64,000 nucleotides of DNA, from assembly GCA_020446815.1 (NCBI GenBank), contig JAGRDY010000026.1, forward strand, positions 1 through 64,000, in the 5' to 3' direction. The notes beneath the pieces were generated by a model. That model was not told where the DNA came from, made no database searches, and was given only the letters and a program-made list of their open reading frames with translations. Below, piece after piece: positions 21,694-31,014 of this stretch (the stretch's first letter is position 1; every line of letters begins with the position of its first letter). Position numbers and translations under genes: made by a program. Source of the DNA: Paracoccaceae bacterium (GTDB lineage Bacteria; Pseudomonadota; Alphaproteobacteria; Rhodobacterales; Rhodobacteraceae).

Positions 21694-22197
21694 TCAGTAG
21701 ATGATCGTGTTCAGCCAGTTGAAAAACGGCTCGGTGAAGCTCATGCCTTTGGGCAAGGTGACGCGCATCAGCGCCTCAAAGAAGAAAAAGAACGCAGTGG
21801 GTGTCAGAATGGAGATCGCCAGCGACAGTTTCAGGCTGTGCCGGCCAAGAAACCACAGATAATAGAACAGGAACAACAGCATCGCGCCATACATCGACAC
21901 GATGCCCACAAGCGCGACGAACACGAAAATGCCGCCAAACACCTGCAGGATCATTTTCCGGCCTTCGGCATCAAGCACCGGTTCATCGGATTGCGAAGGC
22001 GGCGACACCCGCCTTACCGCGTTCACGGCGATGATGACCGTGCAGATCAGCATGATCCCCGAGAGCCAGAACGGCCAGGCGCCGCCACCGGGGCCTTCGC
22101 CCTTGATGTAGAAAATGTCCAGTTCGGTGCTTTTCCACATCATGTAGATGGACATCACCGCCAGGATTCCTGCCGTAATAATCTCTCCGCGCCGCAT
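21694..22197 (-). CDS. tctB: Tripartite tricarboxylate transporter small permease (TctB family)
   Basis: The 167-residue protein has four hydrophobic spans: residues about 6-22, 42-60, 85-115 (two close segments) and 125-145. This is the TctB small-subunit layout. TctB is poorly conserved, so the call rests on topology, size and position between TctC and TctA. The ATG at 22197 has AAGGAGG five bases upstream, better than the earlier in-frame starts. The 156-base gap from tctC carries a GAAACGC/GCGTTTC-type pair (about 22301 and 22331) that could form a hairpin reducing permease relative to binding protein. Confidence 0.88.
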   Translation of the reverse strand: MRRGEIITAGILAVMSIYMMWKSTELDIFYIKGEGPGGGAWPFWLSGIMLICTVIIAVNAVRRVSPPSQSDEPVLDAEGRKMILQVFGGIFVFVALVGIVSMYGAMLLFLFYYLWFLGRHSLKLSLAISILTPTAFFFFFEALMRVTLPKGMSFTEPFFNWLNTIIY

Positions 22198-22353
22198 TCC
22201 GGCCTCCTTGCCTGTCATTGCATTAAAACGGATTGCTTGTTGTTCGGATCGCCAGATCCACCGGCAAACCGCAACTGATTGCAACGCTCACCCGACTTGG
22301 TGCGTTTCGGGTCCGATTGGCAATGCAGACCCGAAACGCTTTGACATGGGGCC

Positions 22354-23319
22354 TTATTCGCCCATTTCCGCCAGAAGCTTCTTGTGGTTTTCGATCTGGA
22401 GCTTCCAGTAGGCCTTCTGCTCATCCGGTGTCATCCACAACGGCGACAGGCTTTCGGACTTCATGTAGTCCTGCCATTCTTCGGTGTTGTAGATCTTGGT
22501 GAACAGATCCTGGTAATAGGCCGCGGCATCAGCCGACATCCCCGGCGCACCGACGACCGCGCGCTGGTTGTAATAGCTGAAATCCTTGCCCTTTTCCTTG
22601 AGCGTCGGAACATCCGGCAGGGCCGGAAGCCGTTCGTCCGAGAAGGCCAGCAGCGGCACGACATCGCCGGACTGGTAGAAACCCTTGGCTTCGGCCGGGT
22701 TGTTGACCGATGCCATGATCTGCCCGCCGGCAAGGTCCTTGGCCACGGCACCGCCGCCCTTGTAGGGGATGTACTTGATCTTCAGATCAAAGTTCTGCTC
22801 AAGGTAGGTGATGACAAGGCTGTCTTCCTGGCCCTTGCCGGTGCCGCCCATGACGTAGCCGCCCTTTTTCACCACGTCGAGCCACTGCTCGAATGTGGTG
22901 ATGCCGCTGTCCTTGTGCACCCACAGAACGAACGGATCGACGCCCATCATCTCGATCGGCGTGAAGGTCATCACGTCGATGCCCAGGTTGGGCTGGCGCA
23001 GCGGCGTCGTGAAGAACGAATTGAGCGTCACGAGGATCGTGTGATCCGGGTCCGATGTGGTGTTCAGCGCGATCAACGCTTCGGCGCCCGATCCGCCGCC
23101 CTTGTTGTTGGGAACCAGCGGGCGGTTGGTGAAGTCATGCTTTTCAGCAACCGACTGAAGGAACCGCGCAATCTGGTCGGCACCGCCGCCGGCACCGGCC
23201 ATGATCACGAAATCGACAGGCTTGGTGGGTTCCCAGGCCTGCGCGGAGCCGGTCAGGGCCATCACCCCCAGCGCAGCCGCGCCGACCAGCCTTGTAAGGA
23301 AATTTGAAGTAGTCGCCAT
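22354..23319 (-). CDS. tctC: Tripartite tricarboxylate transporter binding protein (TctC/Bug family)
   Basis: The 321-residue periplasmic binding protein begins with a clear signal peptide (basic MATTSNFLTRL, hydrophobic VGAAALGVMALTG, cleavage near SAQA-WEP). The mature part shows Bug-family features: KPVDFVIMAGAGGGADQIAR, NKGGGSGAEAL, and FTPIEMMGVDPFVLWV. Bug proteins bind carboxylates with two water-bridged contacts between two lobes. Gene order tctC-tctB-tctA matches the family. It lies 118 bases downstream of the universal stress gene and could also have its own promoter. Confidence 0.92.
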   Translation of the reverse strand: MATTSNFLTRLVGAAALGVMALTGSAQAWEPTKPVDFVIMAGAGGGADQIARFLQSVAEKHDFTNRPLVPNNKGGGSGAEALIALNTTSDPDHTILVTLNSFFTTPLRQPNLGIDVMTFTPIEMMGVDPFVLWVHKDSGITTFEQWLDVVKKGGYVMGGTGKGQEDSLVITYLEQNFDLKIKYIPYKGGGAVAKDLAGGQIMASVNNPAEAKGFYQSGDVVPLLAFSDERLPALPDVPTLKEKGKDFSYYNQRAVVGAPGMSADAAAYYQDLFTKIYNTEEWQDYMKSESLSPLWMTPDEQKAYWKLQIENHKKLLAEMGE

Positions 23320-23437
23320 TTGGTCCTCCCTTTTGGCATTCGGTTTTCGCGAGACATCGCCCGCCTTGCATGAAGCCGTTCTTGATGCGGCTTTTGAATT
23401 CGTCGATTTGCCTCGACTGGTTCGTTGTCCTTCCGTG

Positions 23438-24295
23438 TCAGTGGTTCAACAAGACCGGCATTTCGGCTTTGTCTACAATGGTTTGCGTGTTCCCGCCGAA
23501 CACTGTTTCATGTTCGTGGCTGTTGCCATAGGCCCCCATGATCAGCATGTCCGCGCCGGTTTCCTTGCTGGCGCGCAGCAATTCGGTACCGATGTTTTTC
23601 GAGGTTTTCATCTTTTCGATCCTTGCGGCAATTCCGTGCAATGCGAGATAGGCGACCAGATCATCGACCGTCGTGCCCGCGCCTGCATCCGCCCCGTTGC
23701 TGAGAACACAGACCGTATCGGCAGCGCGCAGGATGCTCTTGCACTGGGCAAGCGCCCGGGCGGCTTCGGCGCTCCCGTTCCAGGCAATCGCGACATGCTT
23801 GCCCAGGACTTTCGGGGGGGTTGCCGCGGGCGGGCACATGAGAACCGGGCGGCCGGAATGAAAGAGCGCCGCCTTCAACGTGTTGAACCCGAGATTTCTG
23901 TCGCGGTCCGGCTTGGCGACGGCAATGATGTCCGACAAACGCCCGTGCCGCTTGATCACGTCGACCTGCCGGCCGGCCTCTTCGATGAAAACGGCCGTGG
24001 CGGCCTTGCCGATGTTCTTGCCGCTCAGATCCAGGTTCAGCTTTGCCGCAAGAACGGTCACCTCGTCGCGCAGGCCGACCTCTTCCATGTCGGCGACCTG
24101 ATAGGATTGCTTGAGAATCTGCTTGCGCAGAAAATCCGGGATCACGACGCCGTAAGGGATCAGATCTTCGGGGCGCGCCCGGCAATGGATAATTTCGATG
24201 TGCGAATGATGATGATGGGCAAGTGCCGCGGCATGCGCGAGCACGTTGTCGCCCTTGCCGTCGCCGCGCACCGGGATCAGAATTTTGTGGATCAA
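23438..24295 (-). CDS. Universal stress protein, tandem domains
   Basis: The 285-residue protein holds two Usp domains: an N-terminal one starting MIHKILIPVRGDGKGDNVLAHAAALA, and a C-terminal one ending with ADMLIMGAYGNSHEHETVFGGNTQTIVDKAEMPVLL, which contains the ATP-binding-type G-x2-G-x9-G pattern. The start is a TTG at 24295 with a purine-rich AAGGGGGG six bases upstream; the open frame continues upstream into non-homologous sequence. It sits inside the oxalate/tct operon, between the formyl-enzyme gene and tctC. Usp genes are often found beside TRAP and TTT transporters, and may tune them, but no function is shown here. Confidence 0.8.
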   Translation of the reverse strand: MIHKILIPVRGDGKGDNVLAHAAALAHHHHSHIEIIHCRARPEDLIPYGVVIPDFLRKQILKQSYQVADMEEVGLRDEVTVLAAKLNLDLSGKNIGKAATAVFIEEAGRQVDVIKRHGRLSDIIAVAKPDRDRNLGFNTLKAALFHSGRPVLMCPPAATPPKVLGKHVAIAWNGSAEAARALAQCKSILRAADTVCVLSNGADAGAGTTVDDLVAYLALHGIAARIEKMKTSKNIGTELLRASKETGADMLIMGAYGNSHEHETVFGGNTQTIVDKAEMPVLLNH

Positions 24296-24368
24296 AGCGT
24301 ACCCCCCTTGCGGCCATGCGCCGGTCTGATGGTTTTGTCGGTGATGAAATTCGCGGCCATGTCCGACG

Positions 24369-25286
24369 TCATGCTCCCAGATTGTCGCCGACCTTGATAC
24401 CGGCGCTGGCGGCCCAGACCGATGCCGCCTGTTTGTCGCCGCCCGCGGGCCTGACACGTTTCAGGAGGATCCGGCCTCCGATGCACTGAACAGTAACACC
24501 CTCATCCGACAGCGCAACGACCCGCGCCGATACGCCGTCGCCGCTGTGCCGTTCGGCATCGAAAACACTGACCTCGACACTTTCGACGGTTGTCCAGGCA
24601 CCGGGCGCGGGATTGGCCCCCCTGATCAGGTCATAAACCTGGCCGACAGGCTTGTTCCAGTCGATCCGCGTGTGCTTTCGCGTGCAACGCCGCTCATAGC
24701 TCGCAAGGGCTTCGTCCTGATGGATGTGCGGCGGATTGCCTGCGCGGAAAAGGTCGCAGACCTCGAGCACAGAGGCAACCGCCGAGGGGTAGATTTTCTT
24801 GAAATAGAGATCGATGACCGTGTCATCCGGCTCGATCGCGCATTCCCACTGCAACAGAACGTCGCCCTCATCCAGACCATCGGTCGGGTAAAACCACGAA
24901 TAGCCGGATTTCCTGCTGCCCATGATGATCGGCCAGTTGACCGCCGAGGGCCCGCGGTGCAGCGGCAGAAGCGACGGGTGGAAACAGATCGACCCCAGTT
25001 TCGGCGTGTCGCGCGCGGCTTCGGGGACAAAGACGTTGACGAAGGCCATGACCATCAGATCGGCATCGAAACCGGCAACCTGGTCAATGGTGGCCTGATC
25101 CATGAAATGCGCGGGCTGCAAGACGGGCAGCCCTTTTTCCAGCGCGAATTCCTTGATCGGGTCGGCAGGCTTGCCGTCGCGGTCCGGTTCGCAATAGACC
25201 GCGACAACCTCGTCGGTTCCCGTCTCCAGCAACTTGGCGAGCACGTCCTTGCCGAATGCCTGCTGCCCCATGACGATCAGACGCAT
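24369..25286 (-). CDS. Formyltetrahydrofolate hydrolase-like formyl enzyme, stand-alone
   Basis: The 305-residue protein has the formyltransferase fold ([20 protein letters not shown] start) and the downstream OB-like C-terminal domain. The active-site loop reads SICFHPSLLPLHRGPSAVNW, with H103 and D139 (DGLDEGD) in the catalytic positions, but the asparagine of methionyl-tRNA formyltransferase (N-x-H) is cysteine (C101). The text around it is closest in memory to the N-terminal hydrolase domain of 10-formyltetrahydrofolate dehydrogenase, not to Fmt. It follows frc with a one-base stop/start overlap, so it very likely handles the formyl group arising from formyl-CoA. Hydrolysis to formate or transfer to folate are both possible. 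Confidence 0.75.
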   Translation of the reverse strand: MRLIVMGQQAFGKDVLAKLLETGTDEVVAVYCEPDRDGKPADPIKEFALEKGLPVLQPAHFMDQATIDQVAGFDADLMVMAFVNVFVPEAARDTPKLGSICFHPSLLPLHRGPSAVNWPIIMGSRKSGYSWFYPTDGLDEGDVLLQWECAIEPDDTVIDLYFKKIYPSAVASVLEVCDLFRAGNPPHIHQDEALASYERRCTRKHTRIDWNKPVGQVYDLIRGANPAPGAWTTVESVEVSVFDAERHSGDGVSARVVALSDEGVTVQCIGGRILLKRVRPAGGDKQAASVWAASAGIKVGDNLGA

Positions 25287-26545
25287 CAGCGGGCCTCCCC
25301 GACGGCGCCCGAGGCAATGACATCGTCAAGCTCCTTGCCGGAATAGCCCAGAACGCTGGAAAGGATTTCGTGTGTGTGTTCGCCCAGCAGCGGCGAGCGC
25401 GTCACCTCGACCTCGCAATCCGACAGCTTGATCGGACAGCCCACCGAAATGTATTCGCCGCGCGTTGGGTGCGGCACGCGCACCAGCGTGCCGGTCGCGT
25501 AAAGCCCTTCGTCCTCGGCGATTTCCTTCATGGAAAGGATCGGCCCCACGGGAATGTCATGCGGGTTGCAGATTTCCATGACTTCCAGTTTGGTCTTGGT
25601 CATGGTCCACTGTTCGATGCGGGCGAATATCTCGTTGAGCTTGTCGAGCCGCTCCTTGGGGGTGGCATAGCCCGGCTTGGTTTTCCATTCCGGCTCACCG
25701 ATCACATCGCACACCTTTTCCCAGACCGCGGCCTGGGTGATGAAATAGGTGTAGGCGTTGGGGTCGGTTTCCCAGCCCTTGCATTTCAGGATGCGCCCCG
25801 GCTGGCCGCCGCCGCTGTCATTGCCCGCACGCGGAACGGCCTCGCCAAAGGGAATCCCTTCGCCGAACTGCGAATATTCGGTAAGCGGCCCAGCCGCCAG
25901 ACGCTGCTGGTCGCGCATCTTGACGCGGGCGAGGTTGAGAACCGAATCCTGCATCGCCGCCGTGACCTTCTGCCCGCGGCCGGTTTTTTCGCGCTGGAAA
26001 AGCGCCGTCACGATGCCGAGGCACAGATGCAGCCCGGTGCCGGAATCGCCGATCTGCGCCCCCGTGACCAGGGGCGGCCCGTCGCGGAACCCCGTGGTCG
26101 AGGCCGACCCGCCGGCGCATTGCGCGACATTCTCGTAGACCTTGCAGTCCTGATACTTGCCCGGGCCAAACCCCTTGATCGACGCCAGAATGATCCGCGG
26201 GTTGATCTTCTGGATGTTTTCCCACGAAAACCCCATCCGGTCGAGCGCGCCAGGCGCGAAGTTTTCCACCAGAACGTCGCATTCCTTGATCAGCCGGATC
26301 AGAACCTCCTTGCCTACCGGGTTTTTCGAATTCAGTTCGATCGACCGCTTGTTGTGGTTGAGCATGGTGAAATAGAGACTGTCGGCCCCCGGCACATCGA
26401 CCAGTTGCTTGCGTGTCGCATCACCGACGCCCGGCCGCTCCACCTTGATCACATCCGCGCCGAACCAGGCCAGCAGTTGGGTGCAGGTCGGGCCCGACTG
26501 AACATGGGTGAAATCGAGTATCTTTATGCCGTCCAGAGCTTTCAT
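25286..26545 (-). CDS. frc: Formyl-CoA:oxalate CoA-transferase
   Basis: Frc moves CoA from formyl-CoA to oxalate, giving oxalyl-CoA and formate. The 419-residue class III CoA-transferase has the catalytic aspartate D167 in [13 protein letters not shown], the [23 protein letters not shown] segment, and the glycine loop GGGQPG that closes over the active site. These features match the oxalate enzyme closely rather than carnitine or succinyl transferases. Length is within the usual 415-430. It is 41 bases after oxc and overlaps the next gene. Fusion or truncation is not seen. Confidence 0.93.
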   Translation of the reverse strand: MKALDGIKILDFTHVQSGPTCTQLLAWFGADVIKVERPGVGDATRKQLVDVPGADSLYFTMLNHNKRSIELNSKNPVGKEVLIRLIKECDVLVENFAPGALDRMGFSWENIQKINPRIILASIKGFGPGKYQDCKVYENVAQCAGGSASTTGFRDGPPLVTGAQIGDSGTGLHLCLGIVTALFQREKTGRGQKVTAAMQDSVLNLARVKMRDQQRLAAGPLTEYSQFGEGIPFGEAVPRAGNDSGGGQPGRILKCKGWETDPNAYTYFITQAAVWEKVCDVIGEPEWKTKPGYATPKERLDKLNEIFARIEQWTMTKTKLEVMEICNPHDIPVGPILSMKEIAEDEGLYATGTLVRVPHPTRGEYISVGCPIKLSDCEVEVTRSPLLGEHTHEILSSVLGYSGKELDDVIASGAVGEAR

Positions 26546-26586
26546 TCGTCTTTCCCGTTGTCGAAAATCTATGTCACTGCGCCAGG

Positions 26587-28323
26587 TTACTTCTTGGAAA
26601 CGACGCTTTGCGGGTTGAGGTTGCCGATACGGCCGCTTTCGGTGCCGGCCGCCGGGTCGATCACCGCATTGATCAGCGTCGGCTTGCCGGACTCCATCGC
26701 CTCATTGACCGCCCGGAACAGCTCATCGGGCGTCGTGGCATTCACCCCGACACCGCCAAAGGCCTGCATCATCTTGTCATAGCGCGCATTTTCGACAAAT
26801 GAACAAATCGCCGGGTCGCTGCCCCCCGAAGGGTTCTCGTCGGTGCCGCGGTAGATTCCGTTGTTGTTGAAAACCACCACGCAGATCGGCAGATCGTAGC
26901 GGCAGATGGTTTCCACCTCCATGCCGGAAAAACCAAAGGCGCTGTCGCCCTCGACGGCCAGAACCCGCTGGCCCGTTTCGATCGAGGCGGCAATCGCCGT
27001 GCCCATGCCGACGCCCATGACGCCCCAGGTGCCCACATCGAGCCGTTTGCGCGGCTTGTGCATGTTGATGATCGAGCGGGCGAAATCGAGCGTATTGGCC
27101 CCTTCGTTGACCAGGATCGTGTCGGGGCGTTCGTCGATCACCTTGCGCAGCACGCCGAGCGCGCTGTGGTAATTCATCGGCACCGAGTTGTTCATCAGCT
27201 TGGCCGACATCTTGGCCAGGTTGGTTTCCTTGATCTTGTTGACCTCGTTGATCCAGGCCGCCGGCGGCGGGGCCCACTGATCGGACATGCCTTTCAGCAG
27301 CGCCGAAACGCACGACCCGATATCGCCGACCAGCGGCGCCGCGATCTCCACATTCGAATCCATTTCCTTCGGCTCGATGTCGATCTGCACGAATTTCTTC
27401 GGCGCACTTCCCCACTGCTTGCCCTTGCCGTGGCTCAGCAGCCAGTTCAGGCGCGCCCCGATCATGACCACAACATCCGATTCCCGAAGCACCAGCGAGC
27501 GCGACGCACTGGCCGAAAGCGGGTGGATATCCGGCAGCAGACCCTTGGCCATGCTCATCGGCAGGAAGGGGATGCCGGACTTTTCGACAAGCGCCCGGAT
27601 CTGATCATCGGCCTGCGCATAGGATGCCCCCTTGCCCAGAATGATCAGCGGCTTCTTGGCCCCCTTTAGAACCGCCAGCGCCCGATCCACCGCGTCGGGC
27701 GCCGGAATCTGCGCCGGAGCCGGGTCGATGACCTTGACCAGAGACCTGGCCCCCGCGGCGGCGTCCATCGCCTGGCCGAAAAGCTTTGCCGGAAGGTCCA
27801 GATAAACGCCGCCCGGGCGCCCGGACACGGCGGCGCGGATCGCCCGCGCCACGCCGATGCCGATATCCTCGGCATGAAGAATGCGGTATGCCGCCTTGCA
27901 AAGCGGCTTGGCGATGGCCAGCTGGTCCATCTCCTCATAGTCACCCTGTTGCAGATCGACGACCTCCCGTTCGGAAGAACCGGACATCAGGATCATCGGC
28001 CAGCAGTTGGTGGTCGCATGGGCAAGCGCCGTCAGGCCGTTCAGAAAGCCGGGCGCGGATACCGTCAGGCAGATTCCCGGCTTTTTGGTCAGATACCCGG
28101 CAATCGCGGCGGCATTGCCGGCGTTCTGCTCGTGACGGAAGGAAAGCACGCGAATCCCCGCGCCCTGCGCCATGCGCCCGAAATCGGTTATCGGAATGCC
28201 CGGAACGCCGTAAATCGTCTTGATGTCATTGAGCTTGAGCGCGTCAATGATCAGATGAAAACCGTCGGTCAGGTCCTGCGGTTCCTCGGCTTTCGCCTTT
28301 TGCGCATTACCGGTGGTTGTCAT
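26587..28323 (-). CDS. oxc: Oxalyl-CoA decarboxylase
   Basis: Oxc is a thiamine-diphosphate enzyme that converts oxalyl-CoA to formyl-CoA and CO2. The 578-residue protein has the activating glutamate E65 ([16 protein letters not shown]), [11 protein letters not shown] as in the Oxalobacter enzyme, and the ThDP motif [13 protein letters not shown] ... [13 protein letters not shown] 15-residue hydrophilic N-terminal tail precedes the fold. GGAG lies eight bases before the ATG. It is the first structural gene after the GntR gene, 30 bases away, and is followed by frc, the standard bacterial pairing for oxalate degradation. Confidence 0.95.
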   Translation of the reverse strand: MTTTGNAQKAKAEEPQDLTDGFHLIIDALKLNDIKTIYGVPGIPITDFGRMAQGAGIRVLSFRHEQNAGNAAAIAGYLTKKPGICLTVSAPGFLNGLTALAHATTNCWPMILMSGSSEREVVDLQQGDYEEMDQLAIAKPLCKAAYRILHAEDIGIGVARAIRAAVSGRPGGVYLDLPAKLFGQAMDAAAGARSLVKVIDPAPAQIPAPDAVDRALAVLKGAKKPLIILGKGASYAQADDQIRALVEKSGIPFLPMSMAKGLLPDIHPLSASASRSLVLRESDVVVMIGARLNWLLSHGKGKQWGSAPKKFVQIDIEPKEMDSNVEIAAPLVGDIGSCVSALLKGMSDQWAPPPAAWINEVNKIKETNLAKMSAKLMNNSVPMNYHSALGVLRKVIDERPDTILVNEGANTLDFARSIINMHKPRKRLDVGTWGVMGVGMGTAIAASIETGQRVLAVEGDSAFGFSGMEVETICRYDLPICVVVFNNNGIYRGTDENPSGGSDPAICSFVENARYDKMMQAFGGVGVNATTPDELFRAVNEAMESGKPTLINAVIDPAAGTESGRIGNLNPQSVVSKK

Positions 28324-28353
28324 TCGTCAGTCTCCGTTTTCATGAAATGTTGC

Positions 28354-29070
28354 CTAGCTCACCGCGTTGCGGGACGAGCCGAGATTTTCCAGCCTGGTCC
28401 ATGTCTTGCTGATGTGGTCATGCAGCCGCATCGTATGTTCGCGCACCCTTCGCGACGCGAGATCGCCATCGCGCGCCGTCAACGCCTCGATGATTCCCAT
28501 GTGATCGACCACCGACCTGCGCGCGCGATCGCTTTCCCCCATCGTCCGCCTGCGCACGGCCTGCATATGGGTAAACAACCCGTCCGCCGTGGACCGCAGC
28601 AATGCGCAGCCCGACAGATCCAGGATCATCTGGTGAAACTTGATGTTGGCGTCCGAATATTCCTCGATCTTGGCGCGCCCGGCATCGCTGCTGTGTTTCA
28701 TCGCAAAGCGGCGCAGCACCCGCAGCTCCGCGTCGCTCGCATTGCTTGCCGCCAGCCGCGCGGCCATGCTTTCCAGCGCCGCCCAGACGACGACCATCTC
28801 CAGTATTTCCTCGCGCGACTTCCGGCGCACGAAGACACCCTTGCGCGGCACGATCTGCACCAGATCGTCCTGGGCGAGCCGCGCCAACGCTTCGCGGATC
28901 GGGGTGCGCGATATTCCCAGACGCTCGGCCATCCGCCTTTCGTCGAGCCGCAGATCGGCGTCGGGCGCATAGATATCCATTTCCAGAATCGCGTCGCGCA
29001 ACACCTTGAAAGTATGATCTTTCAAGGTGAAGCTTTCCGAGATAGGCCTGAGATTGTCGCCGATCGACAC
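28354..29070 (-). CDS. GntR family (FadR/FCD type) regulator of the oxalate genes
   Basis: The protein has an N-terminal winged helix (LKDHTFKVLRDAILEMDI ... RMAERLGISRTPIREALARLAQDDLVQIVPRKGVFV) and a C-terminal helical FCD effector domain (metal-site-like D-x3-H in DANIKFHQMILDL). I start at GTG 29070 (238 residues) with GGGGGT upstream. The frame is open to a TTG at 29157, but that TTG is inside a good -35 element (TTGACG) and the extension would read through the operator. The gene leads oxc-frc and is divergent from the isochorismatase gene. FCD ligands are usually small carboxylates; oxalate, formate or glyoxylate are plausible. Confidence 0.85.
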   Translation of the reverse strand: MSIGDNLRPISESFTLKDHTFKVLRDAILEMDIYAPDADLRLDERRMAERLGISRTPIREALARLAQDDLVQIVPRKGVFVRRKSREEILEMVVVWAALESMAARLAASNASDAELRVLRRFAMKHSSDAGRAKIEEYSDANIKFHQMILDLSGCALLRSTADGLFTHMQAVRRRTMGESDRARRSVVDHMGIIEALTARDGDLASRRVREHTMRLHDHISKTWTRLENLGSSRNAVS

Positions 29071-29123
29071 CAAGACACCCCCGAATACGCGCAGGAACGA
29101 AGACTCGCCCTGCTTCTCGTATG

Positions 29124-29133
29124 TGGTATACCA
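29124..29133. promoter_or_regulatory. GntR operator 1 over the regulator's promoter
   Basis: Perfect palindrome TGGTATACCA (flanked as TGTGGTATACCATA). On the minus strand it overlaps the likely -10 region: -35 TTGACG at 29157-29152 and TATGGT 16 bases later. This position predicts autorepression of gntR-oxc-frc. Confidence 0.75.
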
Positions 29134-29205
29134 TACGCCCAAATTTTCTGCCGTCAAACATGATTTTCTCTTTGTTTACTGAAAAAATCGGTTGACATGG
29201 CGGTT

Positions 29206-29219
29206 TGTGGTATACCACA
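29206..29219. promoter_or_regulatory. GntR operator 2 in front of the isochorismatase gene
   Basis: Perfect 14-bp palindrome TGTGGTATACCACA, sharing the TGGTATACCA core with operator 1. The two centres are 84 bp apart, eight helical turns, so a looped dimer is possible. TTGACA at 29192-29197 lies just upstream on the plus strand; a matching -10 is not clear. Confidence 0.75.
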
Positions 29220-29253
29220 TGCCATTAGAATTATTACCTGCGGGGCGAAAAAC

Positions 29254-29796
29254 ATGCTGATCCGGGCCAGTGAGTCGGCTCTTATAGTCATAGACATGCA
29301 AGAGCGGCTGGTGCCCGCAATGCAGGCCCCTGCCCGCACGATTCAGAACACGCGCCTGCTGCTGCGCGCGGCATCGCGAAACGCCGTGCCGGTCATGCTG
29401 ACCGAACAATATCCGCAAGGTCTGGGCGCGACAGTGCCGGCCATCAGATCGGCCGCCGAAGCGGCGCCGATATTTCCAAAGGTCCATTTTTCGTGCATGG
29501 AAGACACGAAATTTGAAAGGCACTTCAAATCGCTTGGCCGCAAACAGGCGGTTGTGGCCGGCATGGAGGCGCATATCTGCGTCATGCAAACGGCGGCCAG
29601 CATGGTTGAAGAAGGATATGAGGTTTTTGTCGTGTCGGACGCAACCGCATCGCGCACCGCCGAAAGCGAAAAAGCCTGCTTGCGGCGCCTCAGCGCATCG
29701 GGCATCAGCATCGTGACAACTGAAATGGTCGTCTTTGAATGGCTGGGCCAGGCGGGTACACCGGCATTCAGGGAAATGCTGCCGCTCATCAGATAA
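29254..29796 (+). CDS. Isochorismatase-family cysteine hydrolase
   Basis: The 180-residue protein has the family catalytic triad: D14 ([10 protein letters not shown]), K76 (FPKVHFSC) and C109 ([12 protein letters not shown]), with the cis-peptide region before the cysteine. It is of the short YcaC-like type. Members hydrolyse amides or vinyl ethers; the substrate here is unknown. Its promoter shares the GntR operator region with gntR-oxc, so it is likely part of the oxalate response. One guess from context is a hydrolase releasing oxalate from an amide such as oxamate. It is followed after 20 bases by sucC. The frame is open upstream to 29197, but the ATG at 29254 gives the family N-terminus. 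Confidence 0.82.
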   Translation: MLIRASESALIVIDMQERLVPAMQAPARTIQNTRLLLRAASRNAVPVMLTEQYPQGLGATVPAIRSAAEAAPIFPKVHFSCMEDTKFERHFKSLGRKQAVVAGMEAHICVMQTAASMVEEGYEVFVVSDATASRTAESEKACLRRLSASGISIVTTEMVVFEWLGQAGTPAFREMLPLIR

Positions 29797-29816
29797 TCAA
29801 CCGTGGAGGAATATTC

Positions 29817-31010
29817 ATGAACGTTCACGAGCATCAGGCCAAGGCCATATTGAAGGAATACGGGGCACCTGTTGCGAATGGCGTGGCCGTGACGGACATC
29901 GCCCAGGCCGAGGCCGCGGTTGCCGCGCTGTCCGGCCCGGTCTGGGTGGTCAAGAGCCAGATCCACGCGGGCGGCCGCGGCAAGGGCAGGTTCAAGGAAC
30001 TCGGCCCCGATGCCAAGGGCGGTGTGCGCGTTTCGTTTTCCGCCGCCGAGGCGCTGGCCAACATCAGGGAAATGTTCGGCAAGACGCTGGTCACCAAACA
30101 GACCGGCCCCGCCGGCAAGCAGGTAAACCGCATCTATGTCGAGGACGGCGCCGACATCGACCGCGAACTCTATCTGTCCATTCTCGTCGACCGCGAAAAC
30201 GGCAAGACCTCTTTCGTCGCCTCCACCGAGGGGGGCATGGATATCGAAGCCGTCGCCGAAAAAACGCCCGATCTGATCCACACCATCGCCATCAGGGCCT
30301 CGACCGGCTGCACCGACGCCGATGCGGGCAAGATCGCCGATGCCTACAAACTGACCGGATCGGCCCGCGATCAGGGCATCGCGCTGTTCAAGACCCTCTA
30401 CAAGGCCTTTGTCGAAAAGGATATGAGCCTTCTGGAGATCAACCCTCTGATCGTCACCAAATCCAACGACATCCAGGTTCTGGACGCCAAGGTCTCGTTC
30501 GATGGCAACGCGCTTTTCCGTCACCCCGACATCATGGCCTATCGCGACATGACCGAAGAGGATGCCAAGGAAATCGAAGCCTCCAAGCACGATCTTGCCT
30601 ATATCGCGCTTGACGGTGAAATCGGCTGCATGGTCAATGGCGCGGGCCTGGCCATGGCGACGATGGACATCATCAAGCTTTACGGGGCCGAGCCTGCCAA
30701 CTTTCTCGACGTCGGCGGCGGCGCCAGCAGGGAAAAGGTGACGGCGGCCTTCAAGATCATCACCTCCGATCCGAACGTGAAGGGCATTCTCGTCAATATC
30801 TTCGGCGGCATCATGCGCTGCGACGTGATCGCCGAAGGGGTCGTGGCGGCGGTGAAAGAGGTCGGCCTCAAGGTTCCGCTGGTCGTACGGCTGGAAGGCA
30901 CCAAGGTCGCCGAAGGCAAGGACATCATCAACAAGAGCGGCCTGAACGTGATCGCCGCCGACGATCTGGACGACGCCGCCCAAAAAATCGTCAAGGCCGT
31001 GAAGGGATAA
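29817..31010 (+). CDS. sucC: Succinate-CoA ligase (ADP-forming) beta subunit
   Basis: The 397-residue protein begins [19 protein letters not shown] and shows the ATP-grasp fold: [42 protein letters not shown] and [16 protein letters not shown]. The last segment matches SucC rather than malate-CoA ligase, where the corresponding block differs. GTGGAGG lies eight bases before the ATG. With sucD it makes or uses succinyl-CoA. The pair sits in the oxalate divergon, not next to mdh or sucAB, and may supply a CoA donor for Frc or be a second copy. Confidence 0.92.
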   Translation: MNVHEHQAKAILKEYGAPVANGVAVTDIAQAEAAVAALSGPVWVVKSQIHAGGRGKGRFKELGPDAKGGVRVSFSAAEALANIREMFGKTLVTKQTGPAGKQVNRIYVEDGADIDRELYLSILVDRENGKTSFVASTEGGMDIEAVAEKTPDLIHTIAIRASTGCTDADAGKIADAYKLTGSARDQGIALFKTLYKAFVEKDMSLLEINPLIVTKSNDIQVLDAKVSFDGNALFRHPDIMAYRDMTEEDAKEIEASKHDLAYIALDGEIGCMVNGAGLAMATMDIIKLYGAEPANFLDVGGGASREKVTAAFKIITSDPNVKGILVNIFGGIMRCDVIAEGVVAAVKEVGLKVPLVVRLEGTKVAEGKDIINKSGLNVIAADDLDDAAQKIVKAVKG

Positions 31011-31014
31011 GACC

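Noticed and set aside
29071-29157. A TTG start at 29157 for the GntR regulator.
   Set aside because: The TTG belongs to a -35 hexamer and the extension would read through the operator; GTG at 29070 has a ribosome binding site and family-like length.
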